From Lentibacillus amyloliquefaciens (GTDB lineage: Bacteria > Bacillota > Bacilli > Bacillales > Amphibacillaceae): 64,000 bases of DNA. The number at the start of each line of letters is the position of its first letter. The stretch's first letter is position 1. The position numbers and the translations under genes were made by a program. Shown here in pieces: positions 37,918-48,345 of the stretch. The notes below the pieces were generated by a model. That model made no database searches and was not told the origin of the DNA. It saw only the letters and a program-made list of their open reading frames with translations. The stretch spans positions 806,001 to 870,000 of the forward strand of contig NZ_CP013862.1 in NCBI RefSeq assembly GCF_001307805.1, given 5' to 3'.

Positions 37918-40635
37918 ATGGGTATTGATGCAAAAAAGCAGTTTGAATTAAATGGCAAAACGTATAATTACTACCAGTTAAAAGCCATTGAAGATGCAAA
38001 TCTTGGGAACGTTTCCCGGCTGCCATTCTCTGTGCGCGTATTGCTTGAATCACTTATGCGTCAGAAAGATGGCCATGTCATAAAGGACGAACATGTTGAA
38101 GAGTTGTCGAAATGGGGTACAAACGACACCGGTGATGTTGATGTGCCATTTAAACCTTCCCGGGTCATCTTGCAGGATTTCACCGGTGTACCAGCTGTAG
38201 TTGATCTGGCCTCACTCAGAAAAGCAATGGTTGATATGGGTGGCGAGCCGGACAAAATAAATCCGGAAGTGCCGGTAGACTTGGTTATCGACCATTCTGT
38301 ACAAGTCGACCAATATGGCACCCCAAATGCATTGCAAGCCAATATGGAGCTTGAATTTGAACGAAATATGGAACGATATGAATTTTTACACTGGGCACAA
38401 AAAGCATTTGATAATTATCGTGCTGTACCGCCCGCAACAGGTATCGTCCATCAGGTGAATCTTGAGTATATAGCAAATGTGGTGCATGAGCTTGAAAATG
38501 AAGACGGCACATATGATGCATTTCCTGACACACTGTTCGGTACAGACTCACATACGACGATGATTAACGGTCTTGGTGTTCTGGGCTGGGGCGTAGGCGG
38601 TATTGAAGCTGAAGCTGGCATGCTTGGTCAGCCATCCTATTTCCCTGCACCGGAAGTGATCGGTGTTAAATTTACAGGAAGTTTTCCGCAAGGTACGACA
38701 GCAACTGATCTGGCCTTAAAAGTTACACAGGTGCTTCGTGAGAAAAATGTTGTCGGGAAATTTGTCGAATATTTCGGACCAGGTTTGCAAGATATGCCGC
38801 TTGCCGATCGTGCAACCATTTCCAATATGGCACCTGAATACGGAGCAACTTGCGGCTTTTTCCCGATTGATGAAGAAACACTAAGCTACCTTCATTTAAC
38901 CGGGCGCAGTGATGAACAAATTGAACTGATTGAAAAGTATAGTAAAGAAAATGACCTTTGGTATTCACCTGATCAGGAAGATCCTGCGTATACTGAAGTG
39001 GTTGAAATCAATCTTTCAGAACTTGAGCCAAACTTGTCCGGGCCTAAACGGCCGCAAGATTTAATCGCACTTTCTGATATGAAAGAAGAATTCAATAAAG
39101 CTATTACGGCACCGTCCGGTAACCAAGGCTTTGGAATGGACAAGTCAGAGTTTGATAAGGTTGCCACAGTACAACATCCAAATGATGAAACGTCCGTCAT
39201 GAAAACAGGTGCGCTCGCTATTGCAGCAATCACATCCTGTACAAATACGTCTAACCCATATGTTATGCTTGGTGCCGGACTGCTCGCGAAAAACGCAGTT
39301 GAAAAAGGGTTGAAAGTACCTGAGTTTGTCAAAACATCCCTGGCTCCAGGTTCCAAAGTCGTGACGCGCTATCTTGATGATTCGGGGCTTCAAACATACT
39401 TGAATGAGCTCGGTTTCAATCTGGTCGGCTATGGATGTACGACATGCATTGGTAACTCAGGACCGCTCCGCCCGGAAATTGAAAAAGCAATCGAAGAAAG
39501 TGATTTGACCGTTTCATCGGTCTTGTCAGGCAATCGTAACTTTGAAGGGCGTATCCATCCGCTCGTCAAAGCAAACTATCTGGCATCACCGCCATTAGTC
39601 GTTGCATATGCTTTGGCAGGATCGGTTGATGTTGACTTGACTAAGGATCAGCTAGGCACGGATGCTGATGGTGAACCGATTTACCTTGAAGATATCTGGC
39701 CATCAATGGATGATATTAAAGACACTGTTCAATCAGTTGTGAAACCGGAAATTTTCCGGAAAGAATATGAAAGAGTATTCGATTCCAATGAAAAATGGAA
39801 CGAAATCAAAACAACGGATGAACCATTATTTGAATGGGACAGTGAATCAACTTACATTCAGAATCCGCCGTTTTTTGAAGGACTGTCACGTGATGCAGGC
39901 ACGGTTGAATCGTTGAGCGATTTGCGTGTTATTGGTAAATTCGGTGATTCAGTTACAACTGACCATATCTCGCCTGCCGGGGCTATTGCCAAAGACATGC
40001 CAGCCGGCCAATATCTGCAGGAAAAAGGTGTATCACCAAGAAACTTTAACTCATACGGTTCCCGCCGTGGTAACCATGAAGTTATGATGCGTGGTACGTT
40101 TGCAAATATCCGAATCCGCAACTTGCTTGCACAAGGCAAAGAAGGCGGCTATACAACTTATTGGCCAACCGGCGAGTTGATGCCATTTTACGATGCCAGC
40201 ATGCAGTATCAGGAAGATGGCACCGGATTGATGGTTATCGGCGGAAAAGATTACGGTATGGGTTCTTCCAGGGACTGGGCCGCCAAAGGTACAAACCTGC
40301 TTGGCATTAAAACAGTTATCGCAGAAAGCTTTGAGCGTATCCACCGCTCGAACCTGGTCATGATGGGTGTTCTGCCATTGCAGTTTGAAAAAGGTGACAG
40401 TGCAGATAAACTGGGATTGACCGGTCAGGAAACGTACAATGTGGAATTTGATGAAAGTGTTAAACCGCATGACCGCATTAAAGTAACGGCGGTTGATGAA
40501 AATGGAAAAACAATTGAATTTAACGCTATTGCACGTTTTGACAGTGACGTTGAAGTTGATTATTACCGTCACGGCGGTATTTTGCAGATGGTATTGCGCA
40601 ATAAGCTGCAAACTACAGGTGACACAGTGCAATAA
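37918..40635 (+). CDS. citB: Aconitate hydratase
   Basis: A 905-residue 4Fe-4S enzyme of the citric acid cycle that in Bacillus also binds RNA. Cluster cysteines lie in [10 protein letters not shown] and [13 protein letters not shown]; substrate motifs include [19 protein letters not shown] and [13 protein letters not shown]. The ATG at 37918 follows GAGAGGGG at suitable spacing; an in-frame ATG at 37894 would add eight residues but lacks a site. Position before yneN is conserved. Confidence 0.97.
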   Translation: MGIDAKKQFELNGKTYNYYQLKAIEDANLGNVSRLPFSVRVLLESLMRQKDGHVIKDEHVEELSKWGTNDTGDVDVPFKPSRVILQDFTGVPAVVDLASLRKAMVDMGGEPDKINPEVPVDLVIDHSVQVDQYGTPNALQANMELEFERNMERYEFLHWAQKAFDNYRAVPPATGIVHQVNLEYIANVVHELENEDGTYDAFPDTLFGTDSHTTMINGLGVLGWGVGGIEAEAGMLGQPSYFPAPEVIGVKFTGSFPQGTTATDLALKVTQVLREKNVVGKFVEYFGPGLQDMPLADRATISNMAPEYGATCGFFPIDEETLSYLHLTGRSDEQIELIEKYSKENDLWYSPDQEDPAYTEVVEINLSELEPNLSGPKRPQDLIALSDMKEEFNKAITAPSGNQGFGMDKSEFDKVATVQHPNDETSVMKTGALAIAAITSCTNTSNPYVMLGAGLLAKNAVEKGLKVPEFVKTSLAPGSKVVTRYLDDSGLQTYLNELGFNLVGYGCTTCIGNSGPLRPEIEKAIEESDLTVSSVLSGNRNFEGRIHPLVKANYLASPPLVVAYALAGSVDVDLTKDQLGTDADGEPIYLEDIWPSMDDIKDTVQSVVKPEIFRKEYERVFDSNEKWNEIKTTDEPLFEWDSESTYIQNPPFFEGLSRDAGTVESLSDLRVIGKFGDSVTTDHISPAGAIAKDMPAGQYLQEKGVSPRNFNSYGSRRGNHEVMMRGTFANIRIRNLLAQGKEGGYTTYWPTGELMPFYDASMQYQEDGTGLMVIGGKDYGMGSSRDWAAKGTNLLGIKTVIAESFERIHRSNLVMMGVLPLQFEKGDSADKLGLTGQETYNVEFDESVKPHDRIKVTAVDENGKTIEFNAIARFDSDVEVDYYRHGGILQMVLRNKLQTTGDTVQ

Positions 40636-40650
40636 GATAGAAGGGCATGA

Positions 40651-40689
40651 GCCAACACACCGGTTTTAACCGGTGTGTTGGCTTTTTTC
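40651..40689 (+). terminator. Terminator of citB
   Basis: GCCAACACACCGG pairs perfectly with CCGGTGTGTTGGC, followed by TTTTTT. Confidence 0.95.
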
Positions 40690-40729
40690 GTAAAAAGCAA
40701 TCTCCGAAGAAAAACGGGATCAACTGCCA

Positions 40730-40801
40730 GTAAATGTCCGATTCGTTCATCTAACAATCAGTGGGGGAAGAAATCCCTCACTGATTGAAGTTTCACTTTA
40801 T
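40730..40801 (-). repeat. Dispersed hairpin repeat, copy B
   Basis: Inverted relative to copy A at 9402-9482. It begins CTGCCAGTAAATGTCCGATT and forms the hairpin AATCAGTG...CACTGATT. Lies between the citB terminator and yneN. Confidence 0.8.
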
Positions 40802-40894
40802 GAACAAGTTATGACAATAACTTATTTAACTTTACATATTGATGAAACAGCAATACGATTGAATTATATCAATTGTAAAGTTAGGGGATACTCT

Positions 40895-41467
40895 ATGGTT
40901 AAAAAGGTCATTGGTATTGCTTTACTCGTAGTTATGATTAGTATGGCAGTTTTTAGCTTTATCGATACAGAGGAAGAAGCACAAACACCTAAACAGCAGA
41001 ATTCTGATGGCGCGGGAATTGTGCCTCCTAATCAGACAGGTATTGAAGAAGGACAGTATGCACCGGATTTTAAAGTTGAAACACTTTCGGGAGATACATT
41101 TCAATTGTCTGATTTACGCGGTCAAAAAGTCATTATGAATTTTTGGGCGTCATGGTGCGGCCCTTGCAAAGATGAAATGCCCGAGATGCAAAAATTTTAT
41201 GAAGAATACGGTGACAAGGTCGAAGTGGTCGCTGTTAACTTAACCGGCAATGATTCAGGTGTTAAAGCAGTTGAGGAATATGTTAATAAAAATGGTTATA
41301 CGTACCCTGTCCCATTGGATAAAGATTCAAAGATACAGGAACAGTACGATATTTATAATATCCCAACCACTTATTTCATCGGAACAGACGGAAAAGTCCA
41401 GCAACCTCCAAAACTTGGCCCCATGACTTATGACTATATGGTTGAAATGATTGATAAATTATCATAA
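40895..41467 (+). CDS. yneN: Membrane-anchored thiol-disulfide oxidoreductase (YneN/ResA-like)
   Basis: A 190-residue protein: one N-terminal membrane helix (about 4-24), a short linker, and a thioredoxin fold with WASWCGPCK (Cys88, Cys91) and a cis-proline loop YNIPTTYFI. It faces outside the cell and would reduce or exchange disulfides, perhaps with electrons from CcdA. The ATG at 40895 follows TTAGGGGAT; the frame opens earlier at 40811 without a site. Its place after citB matches yneN. Confidence 0.88.
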   Translation: MVKKVIGIALLVVMISMAVFSFIDTEEEAQTPKQQNSDGAGIVPPNQTGIEEGQYAPDFKVETLSGDTFQLSDLRGQKVIMNFWASWCGPCKDEMPEMQKFYEEYGDKVEVVAVNLTGNDSGVKAVEEYVNKNGYTYPVPLDKDSKIQEQYDIYNIPTTYFIGTDGKVQQPPKLGPMTYDYMVEMIDKLS

Positions 41468-41546
41468 AAATGGATAGATTTTCAAAGATTTGGTAACACT
41501 ATTCCTAATAACATGAAATTAAATAAGTCATAAGGAGTGGGTTACA

Positions 41547-41693
41547 ATTTCTTTGAAAAGACGGCTTTCATTTGATGAACTTGTTCAGGAAAACCGCAAG
41601 GAAATGTTACAGGACGAATCAGTTCAAGAAAGAATTGAAAAAAATATGGAAGCAAAAATGCACCAGTCTTTGAATGAAAAGCACTCAAAGTAG
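41547..41693 (+). CDS. FbpB-family small basic protein
   Basis: A 46-48 residue protein: SLKRRLSFDELVQENRKEML is the FbpB signature (Fur-regulated basic proteins that act with a small RNA in iron sparing in B. subtilis). The start is unusual: AAGGAG (41532-41537) is nine bases from an in-frame ATT at 41547 but 15 from the TTG at 41553. ATT is rare but used in bacteria; if TTG is used the protein is two residues shorter. No Fur box was recognised. Confidence 0.7.
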   Translation: MSLKRRLSFDELVQENRKEMLQDESVQERIEKNMEAKMHQSLNEKHSK

Positions 41694-41699
41694 AAAGAA

Positions 41700-41747
41700 G
41701 CATGTTCTATTGGTCAGGTCACGACTAATCAGAACAGGCTTTTTTTA
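41700..41747 (+). terminator. Terminator of the FbpB-family gene
   Basis: AGCATGTTCT pairs with AGAACAGGCT with irregularity across a branched loop, followed by TTTTTT. Confidence 0.7.
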
Positions 41748-41829
41748 GTTGTATATTATCGTTGCTTCAGTAAAAAATTAAATTAGACCCACATTAAGGG
41801 TGGATTAATTTTAGTGAAGGAGGATGGAA

Positions 41830-42054
41830 GTGACTGACAAGCATAAATACGAACCTAAACCGGATGACCGCAGCGATAATGTTGAAAAACTACAAGAGAT
41901 GGTTCAGGACACCATTCAAAATCTCGAGGAGTCTCATGAAACGATGAAGCACAGTTCAGGCAATGAAAGAGATAAAATCGAAGCAAAAAACAAACGGCGT
42001 GAAGAGGCGATTGAAGGTATGCGACAGGAGATTAAAGACGAAGCGGATAAATAA
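41830..42054 (+). CDS. tlp: Small acid-soluble spore protein Tlp
   Basis: A 74-residue hydrophilic protein with KPDDRSDNVEKLQEMVQDT and REEAIEGMRQEIKDE, diagnostic of Tlp, a thioredoxin-like-named minor spore protein made in the forespore. GTG at 41830 is chosen because AAGGAGG (41817-41823) lies six bases before it; the ATG at 41824 abuts that site. Tlp is made under sigma-G in Bacillus; its promoter was not defined here. Confidence 0.92.
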   Translation: MTDKHKYEPKPDDRSDNVEKLQEMVQDTIQNLEESHETMKHSSGNERDKIEAKNKRREEAIEGMRQEIKDEADK

Positions 42055-42057
42055 TTT

Positions 42058-42094
42058 TTAACCTCAAACCATTTGATTCATGGTTTGAGGTTAA
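42058..42094. terminator. Perfect hairpin after tlp
   Basis: TTAACCTCAAACCA pairs perfectly with TGGTTTGAGGTTAA across nine bases; no T run follows on the + strand. Confidence 0.65.
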
Positions 42095-42177
42095 TCAATT
42101 CATGCAAATCATCCTGATACAAACAGAGTCTGTGGTAAAATGGATTATAGAAAACAGATCTTGGGGGGAGAGCTTCA

Positions 42178-42603
42178 TTGCATAAAACGAATACACCAGT
42201 CGAAGTAAGATATCAGGAAACCGATCAAATGGGTGTGGTTTATCATGCCAATTATCTTGTGTGGTTTGAAATCGGCCGAACAAAATATATTGAAAGCCTT
42301 GGCCTTACATATGCCGATATGGAAAAGAATAATATTGTCTCTCCGGTTGTTGATGCGCAAATTAACTTCAAAAAGCCGGTTCGCTATGGTGAAAAAGCGT
42401 TTGTTGAAACATGGCTCGATTCATATGATGGCATACGGACAGTCTATGGTTACGATATTTTGCGGGAAGATGGTGTAATGGCTGCAAGCGGCACAACAAA
42501 GCATGTCATTGTCGATAAAGAATCTTTTCGTCCGCTTGCATTGCGCAAGGCCTTTCCAGAGTGGCATCAGGCATATCTGCAGCAAGTAAGCGGTGAAGCG
42601 TGA
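42178..42603 (+). CDS. yneP: Acyl-CoA thioesterase (YneP, 4HBT family)
   Basis: A 141-residue hotdog-fold thioesterase with RYQETDQMGVVYHANYLVWF (catalytic Asp in TDQMG), close to YbgC/FadM enzymes that hydrolyse acyl-CoA or acyl-ACP thioesters. TTG start at 42178 behind GGGGGGAGAG. Its end overlaps or abuts yneQ, so they are co-translated. Confidence 0.9.
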   Translation: MHKTNTPVEVRYQETDQMGVVYHANYLVWFEIGRTKYIESLGLTYADMEKNNIVSPVVDAQINFKKPVRYGEKAFVETWLDSYDGIRTVYGYDILREDGVMAASGTTKHVIVDKESFRPLALRKAFPEWHQAYLQQVSGEA

Positions 42604-42902
42604 TGGCTTTTGGTATAAATCGAAGAGAGTTGCAAAAATGGAAAAAAGATGTAAAAAATGGTCAAATAAGTTTTTTAACACATTATTGGATTGATGAACG
42701 ATTTCCCGGTTGTGATACGGTAACGAAAGTCGGGTGCAATGACCTGAATAAACTAATTAATTGGGGAGCGCAGTATAGCTTGCAGCCAAAATGGATTCAT
42801 AACGACGAACATCATCCGCATTTTGATTTATTTGGTGAGAAACAGGCACGTATATTGCGAAAGGAACAACAGTGGGAACAAATAAAAAGATTTGAATTGT
42901 AA
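42603..42902 (+). CDS. yneQ: YneQ family protein
   Basis: A 99-residue protein with LTHYWIDERFPGCDTVTKVGCND and HPHFDLFGEKQ, conserved in YneQ of Bacillus. Two cysteines and several histidines suggest metal binding, untested. The ATG at 42603 overlaps the yneP stop; a GTG at 42600 adds one residue. A shared terminator separates it from the convergent yneR. Confidence 0.8.
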   Translation: MAFGINRRELQKWKKDVKNGQISFLTHYWIDERFPGCDTVTKVGCNDLNKLINWGAQYSLQPKWIHNDEHHPHFDLFGEKQARILRKEQQWEQIKRFEL

Positions 42903-42952
42903 AACTTTTCAAAGTTGAAGACCAAATCACTGTAAAAAGAGCTGACAATGGC

Positions 42953-42980
42953 AAAAAGGCGCTGGTTTACAGCGCCTTTT
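42953..42980. terminator. Bidirectional terminator between yneQ and yneR
   Basis: AAAAGGCGCTG pairs with CAGCGCCTTTT across five bases. It overlaps the yneR stop codon. Confidence 0.9.
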
Positions 42981-43266
42981 AATTATAATGAAACTTAGGT
43001 TCTTTTGTTTTCTCATCAAGTGTAATTGACAAATCCTGCCCGTCAAAATACCATGCATCTTTATTTTCGATATAAAATGTAATCCCTGCAACATCACATG
43101 AAGCGTATATATCCTCAGGCACGTCATTGCCGAGGCCTAAAGAGAAACCGGGTATTCGCCCGCCAAAACCACCGTATCGGACGAAAAATCGCTGATAAGA
43201 TCGATCATCAATGTCAAATTCATCCTTGTACCATTGTCCTGCCTGATTTGTAATCTTCAACTTCAC
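42979..43266 (-). CDS. yneR: HesB/IscA-like protein YneR
   Basis: A 95-residue HesB-domain protein (FFVRYGGFGGRIPGFSLGLG, then ITFYIENKDAWYFDG). It lacks the three-cysteine pattern of true IscA carriers, as does YneR of B. subtilis. GTG at 43266 follows GGGAGTG; the frame extends upstream without a site. Last gene of the folE2-yidD-yneR group. Confidence 0.85.
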   Translation of the reverse strand: MKLKITNQAGQWYKDEFDIDDRSYQRFFVRYGGFGGRIPGFSLGLGNDVPEDIYASCDVAGITFYIENKDAWYFDGQDLSITLDEKTKEPKFHYN

Positions 43267-43291
43267 ATCGATCACTCCCTGGCTCGTTCTT

Positions 43292-43525
43292 TTATTTATC
43301 CCGTTTCTCCGGTACCAAATCAATACCGCCTTCATGAAAAGGATGGCATTTGCTGATACGGCGGATTGTCAGATAAGCGCCTTTCAGGAAACTGAATCGC
43401 CTAAAAGCTTCCAGCCCATATTCAGAACATGTGGGAAAAAAACGGCAAGTTGGTGGTTTAAAGGGACTGATTGCTTTTTGATAAAATTTAATCAGTCCGA
43501 TAAAGATATATTTCACATGATTCAC
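43292..43525 (-). CDS. yidD: YidD membrane protein insertion efficiency factor
   Basis: A 77-residue protein with the family core [20 protein letters not shown] and GLEAFRRF, then [14 protein letters not shown]. YidD aids YidC-dependent membrane insertion. It lies 11 bases after folE2, probably in one transcript. In B. subtilis this gene is elsewhere. Confidence 0.95.
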   Translation of the reverse strand: MNHVKYIFIGLIKFYQKAISPFKPPTCRFFPTCSEYGLEAFRRFSFLKGAYLTIRRISKCHPFHEGGIDLVPEKRDK

Positions 43526-43536
43526 CCTTCCAGCCG

Positions 43537-44463
43537 TTATTGCTGCGATTTATCGTATGTTATGGATGCAATCGCATCATGCATATGGATGGATTCTTCA
43601 TTGCGGCATTTAACTTGGAATTTGGCAACAAACGGCATTTCATAAAGATCAGCTGCAACAAGACGAGCAAGATCCTCCACGAAGCGAGGATTCTCGTATG
43701 CCTGTTCAGTAACCATTTTTTCATCAGGCCGTTTCAGAACAGGATGCAGTCTGGCGCTGGCATTGCTTTCTGCAGCCTCAAGCAGGAACGCTTTCCAGTC
43801 TGCACTCTCTTCATCAAAATCCTCAATCAAGGATACGTTTATGGAAACTTCCCCGCGCTGATTATGTGCACTGTATTCGCTGATTTCTTTCGAGCATGGG
43901 CAAAGGGTAGTAATCAAAGCTGACATGGATGCCTCCACGGTATAGCCTGCTGATTGATCATAGTTGACACAAATGGTGATATCGGCATGATTCATTCCGG
44001 GAAGATCTGATTGCGGACCGCGCCGCTCATAAAACCAGGGAAAGCTTACTTTGATTTCTGCATCTTTCTGGTCCAGCCGTTCTGCCAAGTCTTTTGTGAA
44101 TATCTTAAGCGTTTTTATATCAATGACAAATCCTTTTTGATGGAATGCCTGCAGCTGCTCGGTGAACCGGCTCATGTTGGTGCCCTTGCTGGATTTATCG
44201 ATACTTGATGAAAATTCAAATGTCCCTATGGTCGTCTGGGATTTTGGCTCAAGACTGCTTGCAACTGTAATCGGATGTTTTACATTGGCTATTCCAACTT
44301 CATCGAGATCAAACAAAAAATCTTCTTTTGAATTTTGCAAGTCAGCCATTTTGCTTTTTTCGCTGGGTTTTGTTCTAGGACCGGGCTCTACAGAACCAAA
44401 TAGTTTATGACGTTGGGCTTTATTCGGTAACTGTTTATTTGAGATAGATCTGACTTTATTCAT
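43537..44463 (-). CDS. folE2: GTP cyclohydrolase FolE2 (type IB)
   Basis: A 308-residue enzyme that makes dihydroneopterin triphosphate from GTP, first step of folate synthesis. Type IB signatures are [18 protein letters not shown] (metal-ligand Cys) and [20 protein letters not shown]. FolE2 works with metals other than zinc and is zinc-repressed in B. subtilis, but no Zur box is seen upstream. A promoter candidate reads TTGAAT, 18 bases, TATACT on the minus strand (about 44507-44536). Confidence 0.95.
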   Translation of the reverse strand: MNKVRSISNKQLPNKAQRHKLFGSVEPGPRTKPSEKSKMADLQNSKEDFLFDLDEVGIANVKHPITVASSLEPKSQTTIGTFEFSSSIDKSSKGTNMSRFTEQLQAFHQKGFVIDIKTLKIFTKDLAERLDQKDAEIKVSFPWFYERRGPQSDLPGMNHADITICVNYDQSAGYTVEASMSALITTLCPCSKEISEYSAHNQRGEVSINVSLIEDFDEESADWKAFLLEAAESNASARLHPVLKRPDEKMVTEQAYENPRFVEDLARLVAADLYEMPFVAKFQVKCRNEESIHMHDAIASITYDKSQQ

Positions 44464-44553
44464 AACGAATCTGTGACCCCTTCCAATTTGTAACTGTACT
44501 TCTTCAGTATACTAAATGTTGTATTAAAGATTCAATTTATTGGTTTACTAGAG

Positions 44554-45135
44554 CTACATCCATGTTATTTTCGGTTCGGTTTTATTTTTAATCCGTTTGA
44601 TATTTTCACGATGACGGTAAAATACTAAAATCGTTAATACCGCTGTTACGATAACGAGCCCCCAATCCTGAAACAGAACGGAGACAATCACTGCAATAAC
44701 GCCGGTGATTATTGAGGACAGTGAAACATATTTGGAAATATACAATGTCAGAAGAAAGGATGTCACTGTTACTGCAAAAAGGACAGGGTTAATGCCCAAA
44801 ATAATCCCACCTGATGTTGCAACGGCTTTGCCGCCTTTAAATTTTGCAAATAGCGGGTATGTATGACCCACAACCGCAAATAACCCTATAGCAAGCCGGA
44901 AAACGTCAGCACCAAAAAACAGGGGCAGTGCCGTGGCCAGTGTCCCCTTTAGGATATCCGCCAGTGTTACAATGATTCCCGCTTTCACCCCTAAAATTCG
45001 AAATGTGTTCGTCGCACCAAGGTTGCCGCTCCCGTGTTCTCTGATGTCAATCTTGTAACCAAGTTTGCCTACGATCACCCCTGAAGGGACAGACCCCAAT
45101 AAATATGCCATTAAAGCAAATACTACAAACTCCAT
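44554..45135 (-). CDS. plsY: Acyl-phosphate glycerol-3-phosphate acyltransferase PlsY
   Basis: A 193-residue integral membrane enzyme that adds the first acyl chain in phospholipid synthesis. Motifs: [24 protein letters not shown] and [19 protein letters not shown]. The ATG at 45135 is preferred; the ATG at 45159 has no ribosome site. Its place between yneR and yneT is conserved, here separated by the ABC transporter genes. Confidence 0.93.
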   Translation of the reverse strand: MEFVVFALMAYLLGSVPSGVIVGKLGYKIDIREHGSGNLGATNTFRILGVKAGIIVTLADILKGTLATALPLFFGADVFRLAIGLFAVVGHTYPLFAKFKGGKAVATSGGIILGINPVLFAVTVTSFLLTLYISKYVSLSSIITGVIAVIVSVLFQDWGLVIVTAVLTILVFYRHRENIKRIKNKTEPKITWM

Positions 45136-45307
45136 AATGTTTCCCACTTTCCGCTTCATTTTTGACTTTGTCCTATTTTACCATGAAGTAACGATTCTAA
45201 GAACCTTTATTAATTGAATTGTCCCATTAGGGTTTCTAAAATGATGGTAAGGGGTAATGTTTAGATATTGCATAAAAATGAAAAATTCTGTTGAAAGGAA
45301 GAATTTG

Positions 45308-46375
45308 ATGATTGAATTTGCCGATGTTAAAAAAGTGTATCCTGATGGCACAAAAGCACTCGAGGATTTTTCATTAAAAATCAATGAAGGTGAATTTGTT
45401 ACGTTAATCGGCCCGAGCGGCTGCGGTAAAACGACGACAATGAAAATGGTTAATCGGCTGATTGAACCGACTTCAGGGACAATTTACATAAACGATACGG
45501 ATATTAATACGTATAATATTCATGAACTGCGCTGGAACATCGGGTATGTGCTTCAGCAAATCGCCTTGTTTCCACATATGACGATTGAAGAAAATATTGC
45601 GGTTGTACCGGAAATGAAAAAATGGAAGCGTAAGCAGATTCAGGACAGAAGTAAAGAGCTGCTTGAAATGGTCGGGCTCGATCCATCCGTATATATGCAT
45701 CGAAGACCGGATGAACTGTCAGGGGGGGAGCAGCAGCGTGTTGGGGTCATCCGCGCATTGGCTGCTAATCCGAATATTATTTTAATGGACGAGCCATTTA
45801 GTGCGCTTGATCCGATCAGCCGCGAACAATTGCAGCATGATATAAGAGAGCTTCAGCAAAAAATCAGAAAAACAATTGTCTTTGTGACACATGATATTGA
45901 TGAAGCATTGGCGCTCGGTGATAAGGTTTGCCTGATGCGGGAAGGACGGATTATTCAGGTTGATACACCACAGCAATTGGTTTTGAACCCTAAAACACAA
46001 TTTGTAAAGGATTTCATCGGTGAACGAAAATCTCCATGGCAAACAGCTGTCGACGTAATAGCTGAAGAAACCGAATCCAGCATCATAACAAAAAGTGCAT
46101 ATGAGGAACGGAATTACCCTGATAATGGGATGTTTATCATTAAGGATGAAGCTAACAAAGTTGTCGGGGCGCTCACTGACGGTCATTATACAAAGGACGT
46201 AACTGTCCTTGAAAATGATTTACCGCTTTACAAAGCAGCGGATTTATTGCAAACCAAAAGTCAGCTGGTATATCCCATCATCAAAGATGAAGAGCTCCTG
46301 GCAACGTTGACTTACAAAGATATAATTACCTATTTAAGACGTGAAACTGCTGCAAAAGACGGGGTGATTCAGTAA
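45308..46375 (+). CDS. ABC transporter ATP-binding protein (OpuCA/OpuFA/EgtUA type)
   Basis: A 355-residue ATPase of the quaternary-amine family: Walker A GPSGCGKTT near 36-44, signature LSGGEQQRVG, Walker B IILMDEPFSALD, and a C-terminal CBS-like regulatory part from about 255 (ILGALTDG-like VVGALTDGHYTKD). The ATG at 45308 follows GAAAGGAAG; the frame opens earlier at 45257 without a site. Its stop overlaps the permease start, so the two form one operon. Upstream -35/-10 elements are not clear. Confidence 0.92.
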   Translation: MIEFADVKKVYPDGTKALEDFSLKINEGEFVTLIGPSGCGKTTTMKMVNRLIEPTSGTIYINDTDINTYNIHELRWNIGYVLQQIALFPHMTIEENIAVVPEMKKWKRKQIQDRSKELLEMVGLDPSVYMHRRPDELSGGEQQRVGVIRALAANPNIILMDEPFSALDPISREQLQHDIRELQQKIRKTIVFVTHDIDEALALGDKVCLMREGRIIQVDTPQQLVLNPKTQFVKDFIGERKSPWQTAVDVIAEETESSIITKSAYEERNYPDNGMFIIKDEANKVVGALTDGHYTKDVTVLENDLPLYKAADLLQTKSQLVYPIIKDEELLATLTYKDIITYLRRETAAKDGVIQ

Positions 46376-47901
46376 TGGGTGAGTTTATTTCCGTTTTTCA
46401 AAACAGACAGGATATGCTGCTTGAAACGATTTGGGAGCATTTGCAAGTTTCATTGCTGTCACTCATCATTGCGATCATCATTGCAGTACCGCTCGGTTTG
46501 GTGATGACAAGATATCAGCGGGTAGCCGAGCCAGTAATCGGCCTGTCTGCCGTCATGCAGACAATCCCGAGTCTTGCGGTTCTCGCGTTTCTGATTCCCT
46601 TTTTTGGCATTGGCACTACACCGGCGATTATTGCGCTAACCATATATGGATTATTGCCTATTTTACGAAATACCTATACCGGGATTAATGAGGTGGAACC
46701 ATTTTTAACAGAAGCTGCTACCGGAATGGGGATGAATTCTTTTAAACGATTGACTAAAGTGGAGCTGCCCATTGCTATGCCTGTTATCATGGCAGGGATT
46801 CGAACATCAATGGTATTAATCGTTGGAACTACCACTATCGCAGCACTAATTGGTGCAGGTGGTCTGGGTGAGCTGATTCTGCTCGGCATTGACCGTGGTG
46901 CTGACTTGAATCTTATCCTGCTCGGCGCTATCCCTGCCGCTATGTTAGCTATTTTATTGGATTTTATATTACGCGGGTTTGAACGAATTTCGAGACGGGC
47001 AGGTTTTAAGTCATTTGCAGCGATGCTAGTCATAGCTGTTCTGATCGTTGCTTCACCGTTTTTCTTTTCACCGGCAAAACAAGCGGATATCACAATCGGC
47101 GGAAAGCTTGGTTCGGAGCCGGCTATTCTGATTAATATGTATAAACAGCTTATTGAAGAAGATACGGATTTATCTGTAAAGCTTGAACCAGGACTTGGTA
47201 AAACCGCTTTTGTGTTCAGTGCCCTGAAAAATGGCACTATCGATATTTACCCTGAGTTTACCGGAACTGCAATTGTCACGCATTTGGAACAGGATGCAGA
47301 GAGCAATAATAGAAATGACGTCTATGAGCAGGCAAGGGAAGGTATGAAGGAACAATATGGTATGATTATGTTAGAACCTATGGACTTTAACAATACGTAT
47401 GCTGTTGCATTAAAGCAAGAATTTGCGAATGAGCATAATCTGGAAACAATCGGTGATTTGAAAAAAGTTGAAGATAACATCACTGCTGGTTTTACGTTAG
47501 AATTTAATGACCGGTATGATGGTTATGTCGGTATGCAGGATGTATATGGCCTGAATATTTCTGATGTTCAGACGATGGAGCCTGGAATTCGTCAGGATGC
47601 ACTGAAAAACAATGAAGTCGACGTCATAGATGCCTATGCAACTGACAGTTATATGATTGATTTAAACCTGGTGACGCTGGATGACCCGGAGAATCTGTTC
47701 CCGCCATATCAGGGATCACCGCTGCTGCGAGAGGGTACACTAAATGAATATCCCGAACTGAAAGGCATACTGAATCAGCTTGGCGGAAAAATAACAGATG
47801 AAGAAATGCGGCAAATGAATTACGCAGTCGATTATGAAGACAGAGATCCAGCAAATGTTGCCCGTGAGTATCTTTTGGAAGAAGGGCTTATCAATAATTG
47901 A
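46375..47901 (+). CDS. Fused ABC permease and substrate-binding protein (OpuF/EgtU type)
   Basis: A 508-residue fusion. Residues 1-215 form a permease of the binding-protein-dependent inner-membrane type (EAATGMGMNSFKRLTKVELP coupling loop). After a further membrane helix (about 222-238) a type-II substrate-binding domain begins at GGKLGSEPAILINMY and includes DIYPEFTGTAIV. Such two-gene systems import glycine betaine and similar osmolytes (OpuF) or ergothioneine (EgtU/BilE); the ligand cannot be decided here. Confidence 0.92.
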   Translation: MGEFISVFQNRQDMLLETIWEHLQVSLLSLIIAIIIAVPLGLVMTRYQRVAEPVIGLSAVMQTIPSLAVLAFLIPFFGIGTTPAIIALTIYGLLPILRNTYTGINEVEPFLTEAATGMGMNSFKRLTKVELPIAMPVIMAGIRTSMVLIVGTTTIAALIGAGGLGELILLGIDRGADLNLILLGAIPAAMLAILLDFILRGFERISRRAGFKSFAAMLVIAVLIVASPFFFSPAKQADITIGGKLGSEPAILINMYKQLIEEDTDLSVKLEPGLGKTAFVFSALKNGTIDIYPEFTGTAIVTHLEQDAESNNRNDVYEQAREGMKEQYGMIMLEPMDFNNTYAVALKQEFANEHNLETIGDLKKVEDNITAGFTLEFNDRYDGYVGMQDVYGLNISDVQTMEPGIRQDALKNNEVDVIDAYATDSYMIDLNLVTLDDPENLFPPYQGSPLLREGTLNEYPELKGILNQLGGKITDEEMRQMNYAVDYEDRDPANVAREYLLEEGLINN

Positions 47902-47915
47902 GGGAGGCATCTGGA

Positions 47916-48329
47916 ATGACATGGGAAAATCCGCAAAATAAAATTGTGAAAGAAGTTCTGGAATCAGCGAAAACAATTGCAGTTGTAGGTCTGAGTGATA
48001 AACCTGAACGCACTTCATATCAAATTTCAAAAATCATGCAGGATCAGGGCTACACCATAATCCCGGTGAACCCTAAAGTAAATGAAGTTCTCGGCGAAAA
48101 AGCATATGATAATTTAACAGATGTCACGGAAAACATCGATATCATCAATGTGTTCCGCCGCTCTGAATTTCTGCCGGACATTGCGAAAGAAGCAGCTCAA
48201 ACTGACTGCCGCGTCTTTTGGGCTCAACAGGGTATTGTCAGTCAGGAAACGTATGATTATTTGAAAGAACGCGGGTTTACTGTCATCATGGACAGGTGTA
48301 TTAAAGTAGCTCACAGTGTACTCGTATAG
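47916..48329 (+). CDS. yneT: CoA-binding domain protein YneT
   Basis: A 137-residue Rossmann-like CoA-binding protein: AKTIAVVGLSDKPERTSYQ, PVNPKVNEVLGEKAY and VIMDRCIKVAH. The ATG at 47916 follows GAGGGAGG; an upstream in-frame start at 47898 overlaps the transporter stop. Lies before parE as in Bacillus. Exact function unknown. Confidence 0.92.
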   Translation: MTWENPQNKIVKEVLESAKTIAVVGLSDKPERTSYQISKIMQDQGYTIIPVNPKVNEVLGEKAYDNLTDVTENIDIINVFRRSEFLPDIAKEAAQTDCRVFWAQQGIVSQETYDYLKERGFTVIMDRCIKVAHSVLV

Positions 48330-48345
48330 ACAGTAAAAAGTTACT

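Noticed and set aside
40051..40632. 193-residue frame opposite citB
   Set aside because: It is antisense to a clear aconitase gene and shows no protein-like motif.
44464..44553. Zur box before folE2
   Set aside because: No sequence close to the known Zur palindrome was found.
46674..47237. 187-residue frame opposite the fused transporter gene
   Set aside because: Antisense to a gene with strong family signatures; composition is that of a shadow frame.
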